Assembly: GCF_022458985.1 (NCBI RefSeq)
Contig: NC_061789.1
Coordinates: 13,672,357-13,736,356 of the forward strand
Length of the DNA: 64,000 nucleotides
Direction: 5' to 3'
From: Mugil cephalus
Lineage: Eukaryota; Chordata; Actinopteri; Mugiliformes; Mugilidae
The position numbers and the translations under genes are program-made. The notes under the pieces are model-generated. The model worked only from the letters and a program-made list of their open reading frames with translations, did not search any database and had not been told where the DNA came from. How positions within the stretch are numbered: position 1 is the first letter of the stretch; every line of letters starts with the position of its first letter. Positions 1 to 12,065 of this stretch are shown here, one piece after another.

Positions 1-3000
1 ACCTGGCTCACATTCCCTACGCTCAACGACGCTTCAGTCACTTGAACGCCACAGCATTTCCAAAATGTTTGTTTGTACATGCGAAGGAGGAAATGCATTT
101 ATTTCAAGCATTTGACAGTAAACCAAAGAAATTGTTTGGCAGCATTCATTCATTTGAGTTTTGACTCTCTCTGTTGTTTCTAGACTCTGTGATTTGGGAC
201 CATGTCTTCTTCTCACATTTCACGAAAATCCTTTCTAATTCCTTGGCAATAGTTGAATGCTTTCTGCACTTCAGGATTTGAGTAAACAAACAAAAAGAGA
301 AGCATGGCAAGGTGTCAGCTGTTGAACAAATATTAAAAAGAAGTGTGAAGCAAAGCGTGACTGTGAAGTTTAAAAATGAGAAGACTAGAAGAAATCATTG
401 TCCCATCATGCGGACAGTTGTTTGCTGGTGTTGTGCTGCCAGCGAGTGTCAGTGGCCTTAGCTTTTAGCTTTTGAATGATAAACACAGACTACTGCCAAC
501 TGGAGTAGGAGGAGGTATCACCTTCGCAGAACTTATGTGTCAGCTGGGCAGTGCCAATAGTTTTTGTGATGCTTTTACATGCAATATTGGTTGTCCTTCT
601 CTGTCAGCCTCTGGTGACGATTATGTTTGTCTTAGGAGACTTCAGCTATGCTAGCAGCTCTGTGAGGCTGTTGGGTTTTAAGGGGTTGAGTAAGGCCTTG
701 AGTCTGTGTATAACACTGGGAAAAACGGGAAGAATGTTACTTCCTGCCACCTCACCGTATAAGGAGTGGTCCACTGCTTTGCTGGAACTTGCTCACGAGA
801 TTAGGGTACATCGCACTGTGATATTTCACACGTTGGAAATCAGCTAAAGCCGGTTTTGGCTACACATGGAAATCAATGAATACATGAAAGGCAGCATTAC
901 TCCCTTCGTCCACGGGCAGAGCCTAGGTAGAACAAGATGACTATGTATGCTTAGATGGGGGCTTCTATTTTTCTAACCTTAATGTGGATAGGCTGGAGTG
1001 TCAGTGCTGAATCAATACTTCTCTGTGTGCCAAATAAATACCCTAAACATGATATATTGTCGTGTGATTTGTGCATAGATGGACTATTCTTTCCAAAAGG
1101 TATAAAGATCTTGGGCTGAAGGAGCCTTCGCCAAGGCTATACTTGAGCTTCAGTAAATGCTACAACCCCTGACGTGCTCACAATTACAAAATATTGTTAT
1201 ATTGAAGAAAAGGGAATTTTAGTTTGGGGCACAGTTGGTTGGTTGCAGCCCACTGAACGATTAGCAGTTCCCTATGGAAACTGAAAAAGTGCACATCTAC
1301 AAAACAATGGGGAAATACTATCTGGCGTGTTTTTTGCCAGCCACAAAGGATGGTGTTTGCATAATAAATTGCACCATTTTGTCTTTGACCTTGAGTTGAG
1401 TTAGTTACTGTCTGTGAAGGGAACTCTTTTTTCACAAACTGTGTATTGATTTTACATGTCAGTATGTAGCAGAGGAACACGGCTACAAACACAGTGGTAC
1501 GCCAAAATCTGAGGTACAACAGTACATGTAAGAGGTGCAACATAAAATGAAGGAAAAACATGTGGTTCACCCTGTTTAGAGGTACCAGCCCTTCTAGTAT
1601 CAGAACGGTATGTCGGTGCTAACTAGCACTCCATCTTGAAGTATAGTACTGTAGCTGTAACTTTCATTATTTTGAAGGTATTTGGTCACAAACCATAAAA
1701 AGTACTTAACAAAAGTGAAAACTCTGGGCATCTTAAAGTCATTATATTAGTTTTTCCTACACATTTGATTATTAAATCATCTCAACATATTGTCAAAGGT
1801 ATTAGGGTTCAAAGGAAGGAGCTGGGTTCAAGACTGATTGACCTAATGATCCTGTCAAATGTGAATCATTGAGATGAGGCAAAGAAAAAGAGAGGGTAGG
1901 AATTTGGAAAGACTAAAGATGGAAATAGTCACTAATGTGAAGTAGATTAATGTTGGCAGAAAGAAAGGGTAGACGGAAGAAGTGATGTACATCAAGGAGA
2001 TTGCAGTGGGGAGAGCAGGACACATCTGTCCTCTGCCAAGTCCTCTTATGTAATGTCTCAACAGTTGGTTCCTGAGCATCTTTCTACAGCAACGCTTTCC
2101 TCTTCTTCTCCTTTTTCCCCCCCGTTCATCATTTCTTTATTTAATTTCCTTAACACCTCCAACCGGTTCTCACCCATCCCTCTGTTCTTGTTCTTTTTCA
2201 TCCCGCCTCTTGCGTGCATATAAATACATCACTCCAGTCGGCCACTCCATGTGCTCGCAGGCGGGTAGCGAAGGGGAAGCGTAGCGCAGTGATCCGTTGT
2301 GAGTGATCTTCATGTTATGTAACCTCTGGTTTAGCGACCTCGGACGCTGCAGAGATGCAAGATGAGAAGATGGGTGGAAAGAAACCAAGCAAGGAAAACG
2401 GGGAGAGAGAAAGACAAGCCCACCTGCAGTGATCAGTATTAATAAGTCACACCCCACCACACGTCTTGGCAAAGGTTATGTAACAGTCTCTTCTGCTCTT
2501 GGCAAGTGGCTCCAAGGAGGCCAGTCTTCAGATGTGGTCTAAGATCCACCTCAGTTCATTTATAGTAGTTGTTGTGTAATATATTTTATTCGTTGTCACT
2601 GTTAAGTTCACCATGTGGTACTTCTTTTTAAGGACCACAGATGAAATTCCCCTGCAGTGAAATGAGATGTAGGAGGAAATCTTAATTGGAAACAGGTTAT
2701 ACAAAATCATTTAATATAATATTATAATGCTGTTGCCCAGTGTACTGTGTTTGTCAGGGAATTTACCTTAAATGTTACCTTAGCTTTTACTCTAAAGAAG
2801 CATAAATTCTAAATATGTTTCTATCAGTGTTCCCTCAAAAAAAAAGAACTTGCTTTTTTCACACTTTAAAATGAAACAACTTACTTCGGGTACAAACTTA
2901 GAACAAAGTGATTTTCCAAACAAAGGTCAGAAATTGAAAAATGTACCTTAAGATTCTTAACTTTGATAAAATATGCTCAACAAATTAGCCACGGTACAGG

Positions 3001-3004
3001 CTGT

Positions 3005-3025
3005 AAGATAAGATAAGATAAGATA

Positions 3026-3056
<31 letters not shown>

Positions 3057-3069
3057 TGATAGTGATAGT
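3005..3069 (+). repeat. (GATAA)n microsatellite
   Basis: About ten GATAA/AGATA units pass into gtgatagtga and then aagcctttattcatcccata, with atggagaaattc after it. That flank resembles the conserved end of common fish retroposons, so the microsatellite may be an element's tail. Confidence 0.85.
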
Positions 3070-4244
3070 GAAGATAAGCCTTTATTCATCCCATAATGGA
3101 GAAATTCTTGATATTCTGATATTGACTTCTCTTTTAAATGTTACAGAAGAGTTGCTGTATAATGAAATCATGGAGCTGCTCTTTGACTCTGCCAAAAAAT
3201 ATATAATATATAAAGCTCATTAGTGTGATTCGAGGTATTGTAGCTGATTCGCATGCAGAGAATGTGCTCGAAACCACCTGCAGTTCCTTAAAGTAAGGAT
3301 TTGACACTTTAGACTATCTTGCTCCCTAAGTCCCTGTTTCTCTTCTTGACGCGCCAGATTGAGTGAGCCGATGAAATTAGGAAAGGCAATTCCCGTATAG
3401 TGTGGCACAGAATTCATTAACGTTAAGCTGCTTTTAACACATTGCTTCCCCGAGGCCAGCTGCCCTCCTTGGCATCCTCCTACGCTATCGCCTCTGTGGC
3501 AAGTGAATCTGTCAAACCTTTAAGGTAACACTCTCCTTCCCCTTTTGCTGAGTCAGTCACATGCGCTCGCTCTCAGCAGCATGCCCCGATTTCTGCTGAA
3601 ACAGCAGTGTGCCTCAGCTCGGGTCTTAAAGTACTTGTAAAGTAAAATGAGCAAACCCCGCCCGAGCATAGGAGTTGTCTTAGACTGTGAGCTTTTGTGA
3701 GCCCTTTCTTTCCTCTTTCTTTTCTTACTTGTGACACTTTGTCACAAGTTAAGCTGAACGGCTAGTCACAGTGATCCCTCTCACCAGTCTCTCTCTTTAG
3801 CACGTTTAATCGGCAGAAATATCACAGACGGTGCTTGTGCTAGAGCCAGCAGGACACCGATAGCCCCACACTGGACAATGGCCAGCTGCCCACTTGGCGT
3901 GGATCCACTACCCCAACATCAAAGAACTACTGGCAATAAAGGGCTTCTGCAGCAGGGAGGATAGGCAGAGGAAAACACGGCTGAGAGCCGGCTTCTACCG
4001 AAACATGCTGGTCGACAGTTTATTTACTCTACTTTGAATGTTCAGATTAGATGAAAAATGAGGGGAGCCTTCCGTGTAGATATCGTTTGCTTACTTTTGT
4101 CACTTCCATATCTCTTCTCGTGCACTGGTTTGCTAAGCCAAGCAGCCAGTCAGATTGATCTCCCTCATGTCACTCATTCTGCTGCCAATTCAGCACGTTG
4201 ATTTGGCTGGAAAGATGTTGACGGGGGTCCTGTTAGTGGTAATA

Positions 4245-4620
4245 GTACAACACACACACACGAGCTAAGGACACAGACCCTCACTAATGGCCCAACACCT
4301 GCAATAGTCAGAGGGTCTTATACCTTGATTGAAAAAATGGACAGAGATCAGTCTCTTATGAGAGTAGACCAAACCTTTGCTCTGTTTTTGAGCTGCTCGC
4401 AGCCCTGGAGCTTCTACAATGACACAGTCAGGCAGGCCGTCCAGTGACAAAATCAGAATGTTACATCAACCTCATCATGTAAATTAGCGGGCCGATGCGG
4501 CATTCCTGTTCACATCGAAGCCGAGCTGAGCTGATAAAATCCTGGGTCGATTGAGGTGACCCTTTCAAATCAGACCAAAAAAAAACGGGACGCAGGTTTT
4601 TCCGATGTGAAAGGGGATTT
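4245..4620 (-). repeat. Interspersed repeat, copy A
   Basis: Shares long matching blocks with the reverse complement of 12440-12830: ccctggagcttctacaatga, gtccagtgacaaaatc, cattcctgttcacatcgaag and ccgag. The right end has tttttccgatgtgaaagggg. Both copies end in gtgaaaggg-type sequence although they lie in opposite orientation, which hints at terminal inverted repeats and a non-autonomous DNA transposon. Confidence 0.65.
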
Positions 4621-4686
4621 AGTTTACACTGAATAATTAAATGGAAAAATGGTCACTGTCACTGAAATCAATGCAATGCAGAACAC

Positions 4687-5055
4687 ACACTGATCCGACA
4701 TAACATTATGACCATCTTCCTTATATTGTCTAGGTTTCCCTAGTGCCTCCAAAACAGATGTGACTCTTCAGAGAATGAACATGGGCCTTCTGAGGGTGTC
4801 CTGTCTCTGGTGTCTGGTAACAGGATGTTGTTAGTGGGGGGCCTTTGGGTCCTATGGGTTTTAGGGGAGGGGTCTCTGTGGATTATCCCACAGATACATG
4901 ACCAGTTTGGGGTCTAGTGAATTTGGAGGCCAGGTCTTGTGGTGTTTTTCATGTTTCTTTTTGTTTTTGTTTTAGTTGTTCCTAAACCGTTTTTGTGTGT
5001 GTCTGCATCCTGCGGGATATGGCTGCTGCCATCAAAGAGTGTCATTACTACCGCG
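4687..5055 (-). mobile_element. Tc1-like 3' fragment
   Basis: Begins on the plus strand with cactgatccgacataacatt, a terminal repeat. Read on the minus strand, it gives late-transposase text such as ctggcctccaaattcactag and atctgtgggataatccacag, with many mutations. Confidence 0.65.
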
Positions 5056-8000
5056 GAGCCAGGTATAAAAATGTCCCAGCAGAGTCCTCCTTGACAAATC
5101 TGTCTGTGAATTCATATTACTGAAATGTCCTCATTTCAAAATATGAATACTAACACTAACATTTCATATAGTTTTATTCTGAACAAAGCGTTTTCACATG
5201 CTCAACCATTTCCCTCACTGTGAGCAGCAATGTCCACCACTATGTCTCGACCCCAAGGATTTACACGATTCACACAATTTTCCGTGGGACTGTCTCTTCC
5301 CACTTGAACCAGCACTACCTCGGAGCGAAATGTTATTTACGACGTTGCGCGCTGAGCCTGTGCCGCTCCACCAGCAGGCCTGCTGATGGCATTTTTAATG
5401 GAGTTCTATGATCTGACGTACGATATTTGGCAGTCCCCTGTTTATCATGATTCAAGTCGCTTTCGTGAGATGAAGAAGCAAATAGAGTTCGCTCCCTCGC
5501 GCAGCCTGAAGGCACAAAGCGGTGTGTGTTTCATCTGCTGGGAGATTGTGAGACACTTCTGTTAAAATGAATTCATAGGCGTGTGTGCTGTCAAGCTTCA
5601 GATTAAGCCATAAAATGTACTTATCCAGTACAAATTTAGTAATGATTAATGGTGGTTAAAACCCCAACATGCAGCGCTACCAACACGAATAAACAGGCGC
5701 AATGCGAATTTGGAAATAATTAATTTGTGTTAAACTTGTGTGCAGTGCTGCTGTTGTAATACACAATGCTGAATGTGTTGATGGCCCACGTTTGGAATAT
5801 ATTTGTTACTTGCATACGTTCTGATAAATAACAATCACCCTTTGCCAGCATACATAGCTCTCCATTTAGATTTCTTTGGTTTTGGCCTGTGTTTTTGTGC
5901 ATCTGCTATGAGAGCCTGGGTGTTTGTATCTGATGTTGAAACCATGTGGACCGATGAGATAAGACAATATGAATGGACCGCATTTGGTAAAGATTAATTC
6001 AAAGCCGCATGTGTTGAAAACTGTACGCTGTAAATCATTATAATTCCTGAGGATTTTAAGCGTTTCACATGGAGATGACAAACAAACTGATTCAATGACT
6101 GGGATTAAAGTGTGACGCTTTATCAATCGACTGAGTGCGCTTAGATGAAGGATAATTTGCAGACCGGGCACGCTCCCCTCTCTTTCCCCCTCCGCCGTTG
6201 ACTCACATGCAGCCGAGGATGGACATCAAAACGCAGACGCTACTTATCTCAACAGGAGCTCAGTCATTTATCCAAGAATGCTGAGCGCTCGGAGCAGTAA
6301 TTACTCCGCCTGGTTGAATTTTAATTACATCTTAGCATTGTGCCTGGCACTTTCACGTGCGTGCAAGTGTGTGCGCTTTCTGTCAGGATTTCTATCTCGC
6401 ACTCACAGCAACGCACTCTTTGGCTGCGCCGCAATGACCACCACCTGCTTCTGTGTTAGAATAGAGGGCCAAGAAGAACAGAAAGAGACACAGTTTTATC
6501 TCTGTAAGGCTTAGTCTGTCCTTCTTGAAATGGTCCTTTACGCTGAACATTTGCATAATAAACCACAGGGACAGAGTCGTGCGTATTGGTAGAAGAAACC
6601 GGCATGTTCCTTGAACGCACTGCATCAACCAGTATGTGGATACCAGGACGTTGGAGACAGGATTGTGTTGCAGCAAAACCAGCAGCAGTTGTATTTCCAC
6701 AGGTGTTGAGCGGCCAAAGCTAAAAAGTGATTTCGGTTTAATTCTCGTGGGTTAGTGCACCCTGCTGGTCTCACTTTCGCCTCCCATCTCTGCCACTAAG
6801 TGTCTCTGTGTAATGAAACAGCAGCACTCACAATATTGGTCCCTTTCAGGTTGAGCAAAGTTTGCAGGCGAGTCAAAAGCAGGAGTTTAAAACGCTGTGT
6901 TAATGTGAAGTGACGATAAAGAGGAATTAGTCAGAAGGGCATAGAAAAAAAAACGTGGCAAATTGTTGAAATGGCACGTTGAAGAGAAAATGCAACAGCA
7001 CCTCGTTTTTTTCCTTTGATCCTTGCCTGTTGCCATTTGCGAGAGAAAGATTATTCATGCCTACTCCATCCTGAGTAAGAGCCACTTCTCCCTTCTAGTT
7101 ATTAGAATGAGATTTCCAAAGACAACAATGAGAGTGGCCCCTCATTCATCAAGGTGGCCAGCGGCCGGGGCCTAAACACAATTGCGGGTAGGAAGAACAA
7201 CAGCTGGCTTGTTTGCACAATATGTTTGAACCTTGAATTAATAGAGGAGACAGACATAAGATGGTGCTTAATGTTAATACACTGTTGCTAGCCATCAGAG
7301 GTCCCCTCGAGTGGGCGCTCAGCTTTGATGCTTTTCATCCAGCGGGGAGATTCATTTGCGCTCTTTAGCCATCTCTTTGCCTCTGGATCTGTGCAACAAC
7401 GTGCCTCTTCTTTCTTAAACCTCCTGCTGTTGTAATGTCAAATCGTGACAAAAATACGCAAATTTTACGCAAATACGTCAACGAGTTCGCGATTCTCACG
7501 TTTGAGGAGCGGGAACGAGCTCGTCAGATTTTTAAAAATTGTTTTTTAGTTACTGGTTGACAGATGAGTTGCGAGGAAGTATTTGTGCCTGTATGTCACT
7601 AAACACCAGTTCCTCCTCTGTCTCACCAAGCCCGCGGCTGTGTCACTGCGGCGGAAAAATTGTGCAGGACTCCAGCTGTTCAGTCACAAACACACCGCTG
7701 TCGACATTCCAGCTGGGAATTCTCTGTCGCAGCTCATTGCCCTCCTCTCATGGAGAGCAGATGGAAAAAAAAAAACGCCGTTAGGATTGTTGGACGTTAC
7801 ACTCTGTGCTTGTTGACTGGGATACGATAGACTTTTTATTTCCACTATGCTATCATATTCCTCTTCAGTCCACTGCTTGCTTTTCGTGGCAGGATGTGGA
7901 GTCACAAGTCAACATCCCAGGCGGTCCTTGTCCGTTTTTCCATTAGCTTAACACAGCTATCCTTGGGTTGGTGCACTGTGTGCATGTGTGTGTCCTATAT

Positions 8001-8841
8001 GACCCGTTGGCATTCCGGCGGAGGGGCGGTAGTCACCACCAGAGCCCTATCGGTTTCCCCGGATCGTAAAGCAGTCGGAAACCTCCGTCCCGCAGCATTC
8101 TCGCTCCGACGCCTGTCGTTTTCCAAATGCATGGAAAATAGTTGCCGCGTGACGATCCGCCCAACCTGTCGGAGCGGCCAAAAATGCCACTGCCGCTGGG
8201 CCAAGTGGGTCAGTCAGCGATGAGTGAAGGACTCCGGGTGCTGACTGATGTGTGTCACAAGGGGCCGTGGGAGGGAGTCACCTGACTGATGTCTGTTTCT
8301 GTTCCGTTGCTATTGTTGTGCTGCTCGACGCAGACCTGATGTGAGGCTTTTGTCACTATGCCACAGACGGTTCCTAATCCTGGAGCTTTCTTCACTATGG
8401 AGACTGCCCACAGGTGTCAGCACCACGCAGGAAGAGTAATCCTGGTATTTTCCCTTCCACATTTATTTTTATAGTTGCTATCAGATTATGTTGTTAAGCA
8501 GGAGCAATTCTAGGGTCAGAGCTTTAGGGCCGCTTTAATGTCAAACTAGTGTGTCGTAAAGCTATCAGTTGGATTAATTAGGGTTAGGGTTGGGGTTTTT
8601 ATCATCTGATCATGGATAAAAAAACAAAGAAAAGTTTTTCAACCTATGTTGTTGAGTCACGTGCAGGTCTTCAACCAAGAATCTACTCTTTCCATTGAAA
8701 GTGGCCTCTCCTGCCTTGTATATATAGAGCACACATACAATATAGCATGTGTCTGGTTGACCGCCTCATTTGTCTAAATAATTCAATAAAATGTCGAGCG
8801 TATATCAAACTGCTTACTCTTGTCTCCTGTCTGTTTTTCAG

Positions 8842-11800
8842 TATCGGATCGGCCAGCTGTATATGATCAGTAAACACAGTCATGAACAGAGTGAACGTGG
8901 GGAAGGCGTGGAGGTGGTGCAGAACGAGCCGTACGAAGACCCGGAACACGGATCAGGCCAGTTCACAGAGAAACGAATCTACCTCAACAAGTGAGTGTCT
9001 TGGTCCTACCATTTATTTATGATACAGCTGAGAGTTATATTATCAGCAAATTTCCATGAGGTTAATTTCAAATGTTAGGGCATCAAGACCTTGCCATAAT
9101 TTGAAGTTTTTAAGACTGACGTCAAAGTGTTGAAAGCTTGCTTACAATAAATGAAATAAACTCAACATGATAGATAGAAATGAAATGTATGGAAGCCCTA
9201 AGTGGCCATGCATTCACACAGTATTTTTTTCTGTTTTCCTGTGATAATGAATTCATTTCCTCTGTTTTATCGAAATAACAAGTTATTTATCTCGTTTTCT
9301 CAGGAAAACAAAGTTTTCTTTTCTCAAGACCTCGATAGATTTAATTTGAGAGAGCTCCGTCATGCTGACTGATGGATGCCCTTAACACTGTAATGTAGTA
9401 AAATAATAGACCTGTAATAGGCCTACTGTAAGGTGAGCCATTTGATTTGTGCTTTAATGTTTGCTAGATTAAGTTTAACTTTCAGGAGATCATGGGAAAA
9501 TGGAGGAAATAATGTGTATGAATGCATGGCCGCTTAGGGTTTCCGTAGTAATGTATTCACTCGTGTCATGAACTTTGTCTGTGGTTTCTCCGCCAGGGCG
9601 TGTGAATAAAAATTAATGACTCCCGTATCCTGGAAGCCCGCCCCAAACTTCTCCATCCCACAAACTTTTTATTGATGAAATCATTCTGTTGGGAACTTAT
9701 TATGCCGCGACATAGATCTTCTGGGCCAATCAAATTGTTTACGTGGTGATGGAAAGAAGAGAACAGTGGTCCAGTCATACTCGGTGGAGTTGAATCTTAA
9801 TTTTACCAATCTTACACTGATTGGTTGTTGGACTAACCAATTGCGAAACCCTTTAATCAGGTACCGTGGTTCGACCACACATGCTCGCATGCCAAACTGG
9901 GCTGTCCTGATTAATAACAAACATGTTAGTTAGGATTATAAGTCTGCATGATTAAGACAGTGTTGCTACAGAGTCTCTGTTTTCTTTACATTAGCTTCAC
10001 TTGAGATCACTTTGGGTGGTGCATTCAATGCTCAGTCATCTTGCACCATAATCTAAGTATCCGATGGTGAGTGCTGTCGTGTGTACACAGAACAGCTAAA
10101 TGAAGCTACTTCTAGGTGTCTATCTTAGAAATTGGATGCTACATTAAGATATTTTAAGTATGGCTTAAGTGCTCAATTCCTGCTGAAGACTTTACAATCT
10201 TCTAATATTTCATGTGACACAAGTAATCCCTAACTTTTAGACACAAGTCACCATTTATTAATCTGCTGCTGATAAAGCTGTCAGAGAGAGCTTTGACAAA
10301 GAGAAGACAACGTGTCATCTCTTCGCTGCATAGCTGCCACTCATTCCTCCAGCAATCCTTGCTGTAAACATATGGGAAGCCCTTGGACAGATGTCTAATG
10401 CTCACATGTTCACATCAACATCTGGTAGCGTGTAAACCAAAATAAAGAGCTGAGTAAAAATATGAGGCTGGATAATCAAATGTCAGATATGAAGAGATTT
10501 TTGGATGTCCATTTCATTGTTGTTGTGCTTCAGGAATTTATTCATTTGGTTCCCCCCTTTCATCTCCCTTCAAGCCTTCTTCCCAGCTCAGTGCTGGCCC
10601 TGTGCTTTGTTAAACTTGATAAGCGTGAAATTGAGTATTTGATTTTCTGTTATGTAAATTACAATTGAATTAGCTAGAATGTGCAGTCTCTGTAGTGTGG
10701 TTCCTTTTCATCCACTGAAAAGATTTTTTTGTGCAGTAAGAAAAAAAAAGGAAATCATGAATTTGTCAGAATATCATGGACTTTTTATTGATTGCACTAA
10801 TGTTATTTTTCAAAGCAGGGCTATTCACCACACCAATTCCCCTTACTGAAGATATGAAAATGAAAAATGAGAGAATGAAGAATGATCATCTGCAGGCTTT
10901 AGTCATAAAGTCTTCAAATCTTTCATTGGCTCTCTGGCCAGTATTTTTTTTTAATCATAGCTGTTTCTGCATCAATCAGTAGCTTACTGCTAACTCACTT
11001 AGCTCATGGCCAGTCATATACTGTAGGCTGGTCAACAAAGGTCAATAAATCCATGCCTGACACTTTGCGGGAACACAAATCCATCAATACAGCCAACTTC
11101 TATCAAAGTAATGTAATTTGAAGCTATTGATTTCCATAGAGATCAGAGCACAGGGTCAGACGCAGAGCACTTCAGCTGGTATGAACTATGCGCATTGCAT
11201 TCGCCAACACTGTCAACTGAACCACCTTGGGGCGTGAATAACAGTTCAAATCTGCAGAGCAGGACCAATATAGTGACTCCACGTCTCAGATTCATTATTA
11301 TTACATGTTTGTTTAGAAGGGACAAGTGGAAAAGGATGCTGACAGCAGTGCATGATGTAATGTAGGTGTGTGCACAGTCAAAGCTATTGATATTGTGGTT
11401 GTGGTGTTGCTGGATTATCAACACTGTTAGACAATAAATTAAGGAGAAACTTCAGCATGGGTCTGCTAATATGATGAAAATGCAAATATATCTGGATGAT
11501 GTTTGTCAAAACTAAAATGTAATATTAACATTGCATAAAGCTAACCACAGATAGGGGATTGGAAACACCTCCGTAAACTAGGGAGTCAAAGTCCTGTGTT
11601 TTGTTCACCCTACATCCACCCCAGTGTCTCTGTGTGCTTCTAGTGTCCTACAAAAATAATCCACACAGAGATTACATTTATCACCAGCATAGCATAATAT
11701 GGGTACTACATAAATCTAATTTCACTGAGCTAGTTAGCCTCTTACTTTTACTACATTCATCCTACACGTAATAGTTTCATAGTATTTTTTTTTCCATGTC

Positions 11801-12030
11801 CAATTTTTCGTGAAATCAGACAATAAGGTGCACAATTAGCACAGTCAAATTATGAACCAGATGATGGGGTCACTCAAAAGAAGAAAGACTACGAGGCAGA
11901 GAGGAAAAGGAAGCCAGATGGAGAAAGAGAGGGGTGAGGTGAAGTTTTGTGGTCAGAAGTGACAAGTAAGTAGGCTCATGGGAAATGTGAAGTGTCACTG
12001 ACAGACCCAGAGGAGAGGAAGAGACAGTGT

Positions 12031-12065
<35 letters not shown>

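Larger units (their letters stand above)
1..8841 (+). other. pitpnc1: Upstream intron of pitpnc1
   Basis: No coding exon is visible in this 8.8 kb. The first pitpnc1 exon in the window begins at 8842, in the middle of the protein, and follows a tract ending in tttttcag. The short initiator exon (about 16 residues in the family) must lie left of position 1, so I infer that this stretch is intron. It holds a GATAA microsatellite (3005-3069), a fragment of an interspersed repeat (4245-4620), a Tc1-like relic on the minus strand (4687-5055), and low-repeat stretches around 5960-6160 and 6990-7300. The short open frames here match nothing I recognise. Confidence 0.75.

Noticed and set aside
3005-3069. 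CRISPR-like regular repeat
   Set aside because: A five-base microsatellite without spacers, in a vertebrate genome.
7894-8223. Open frame of 109 codons in the pitpnc1 upstream intron
   Set aside because: No recognisable domain, no splice support, and it lies in an intron; it overlaps another meaningless frame on the other strand.
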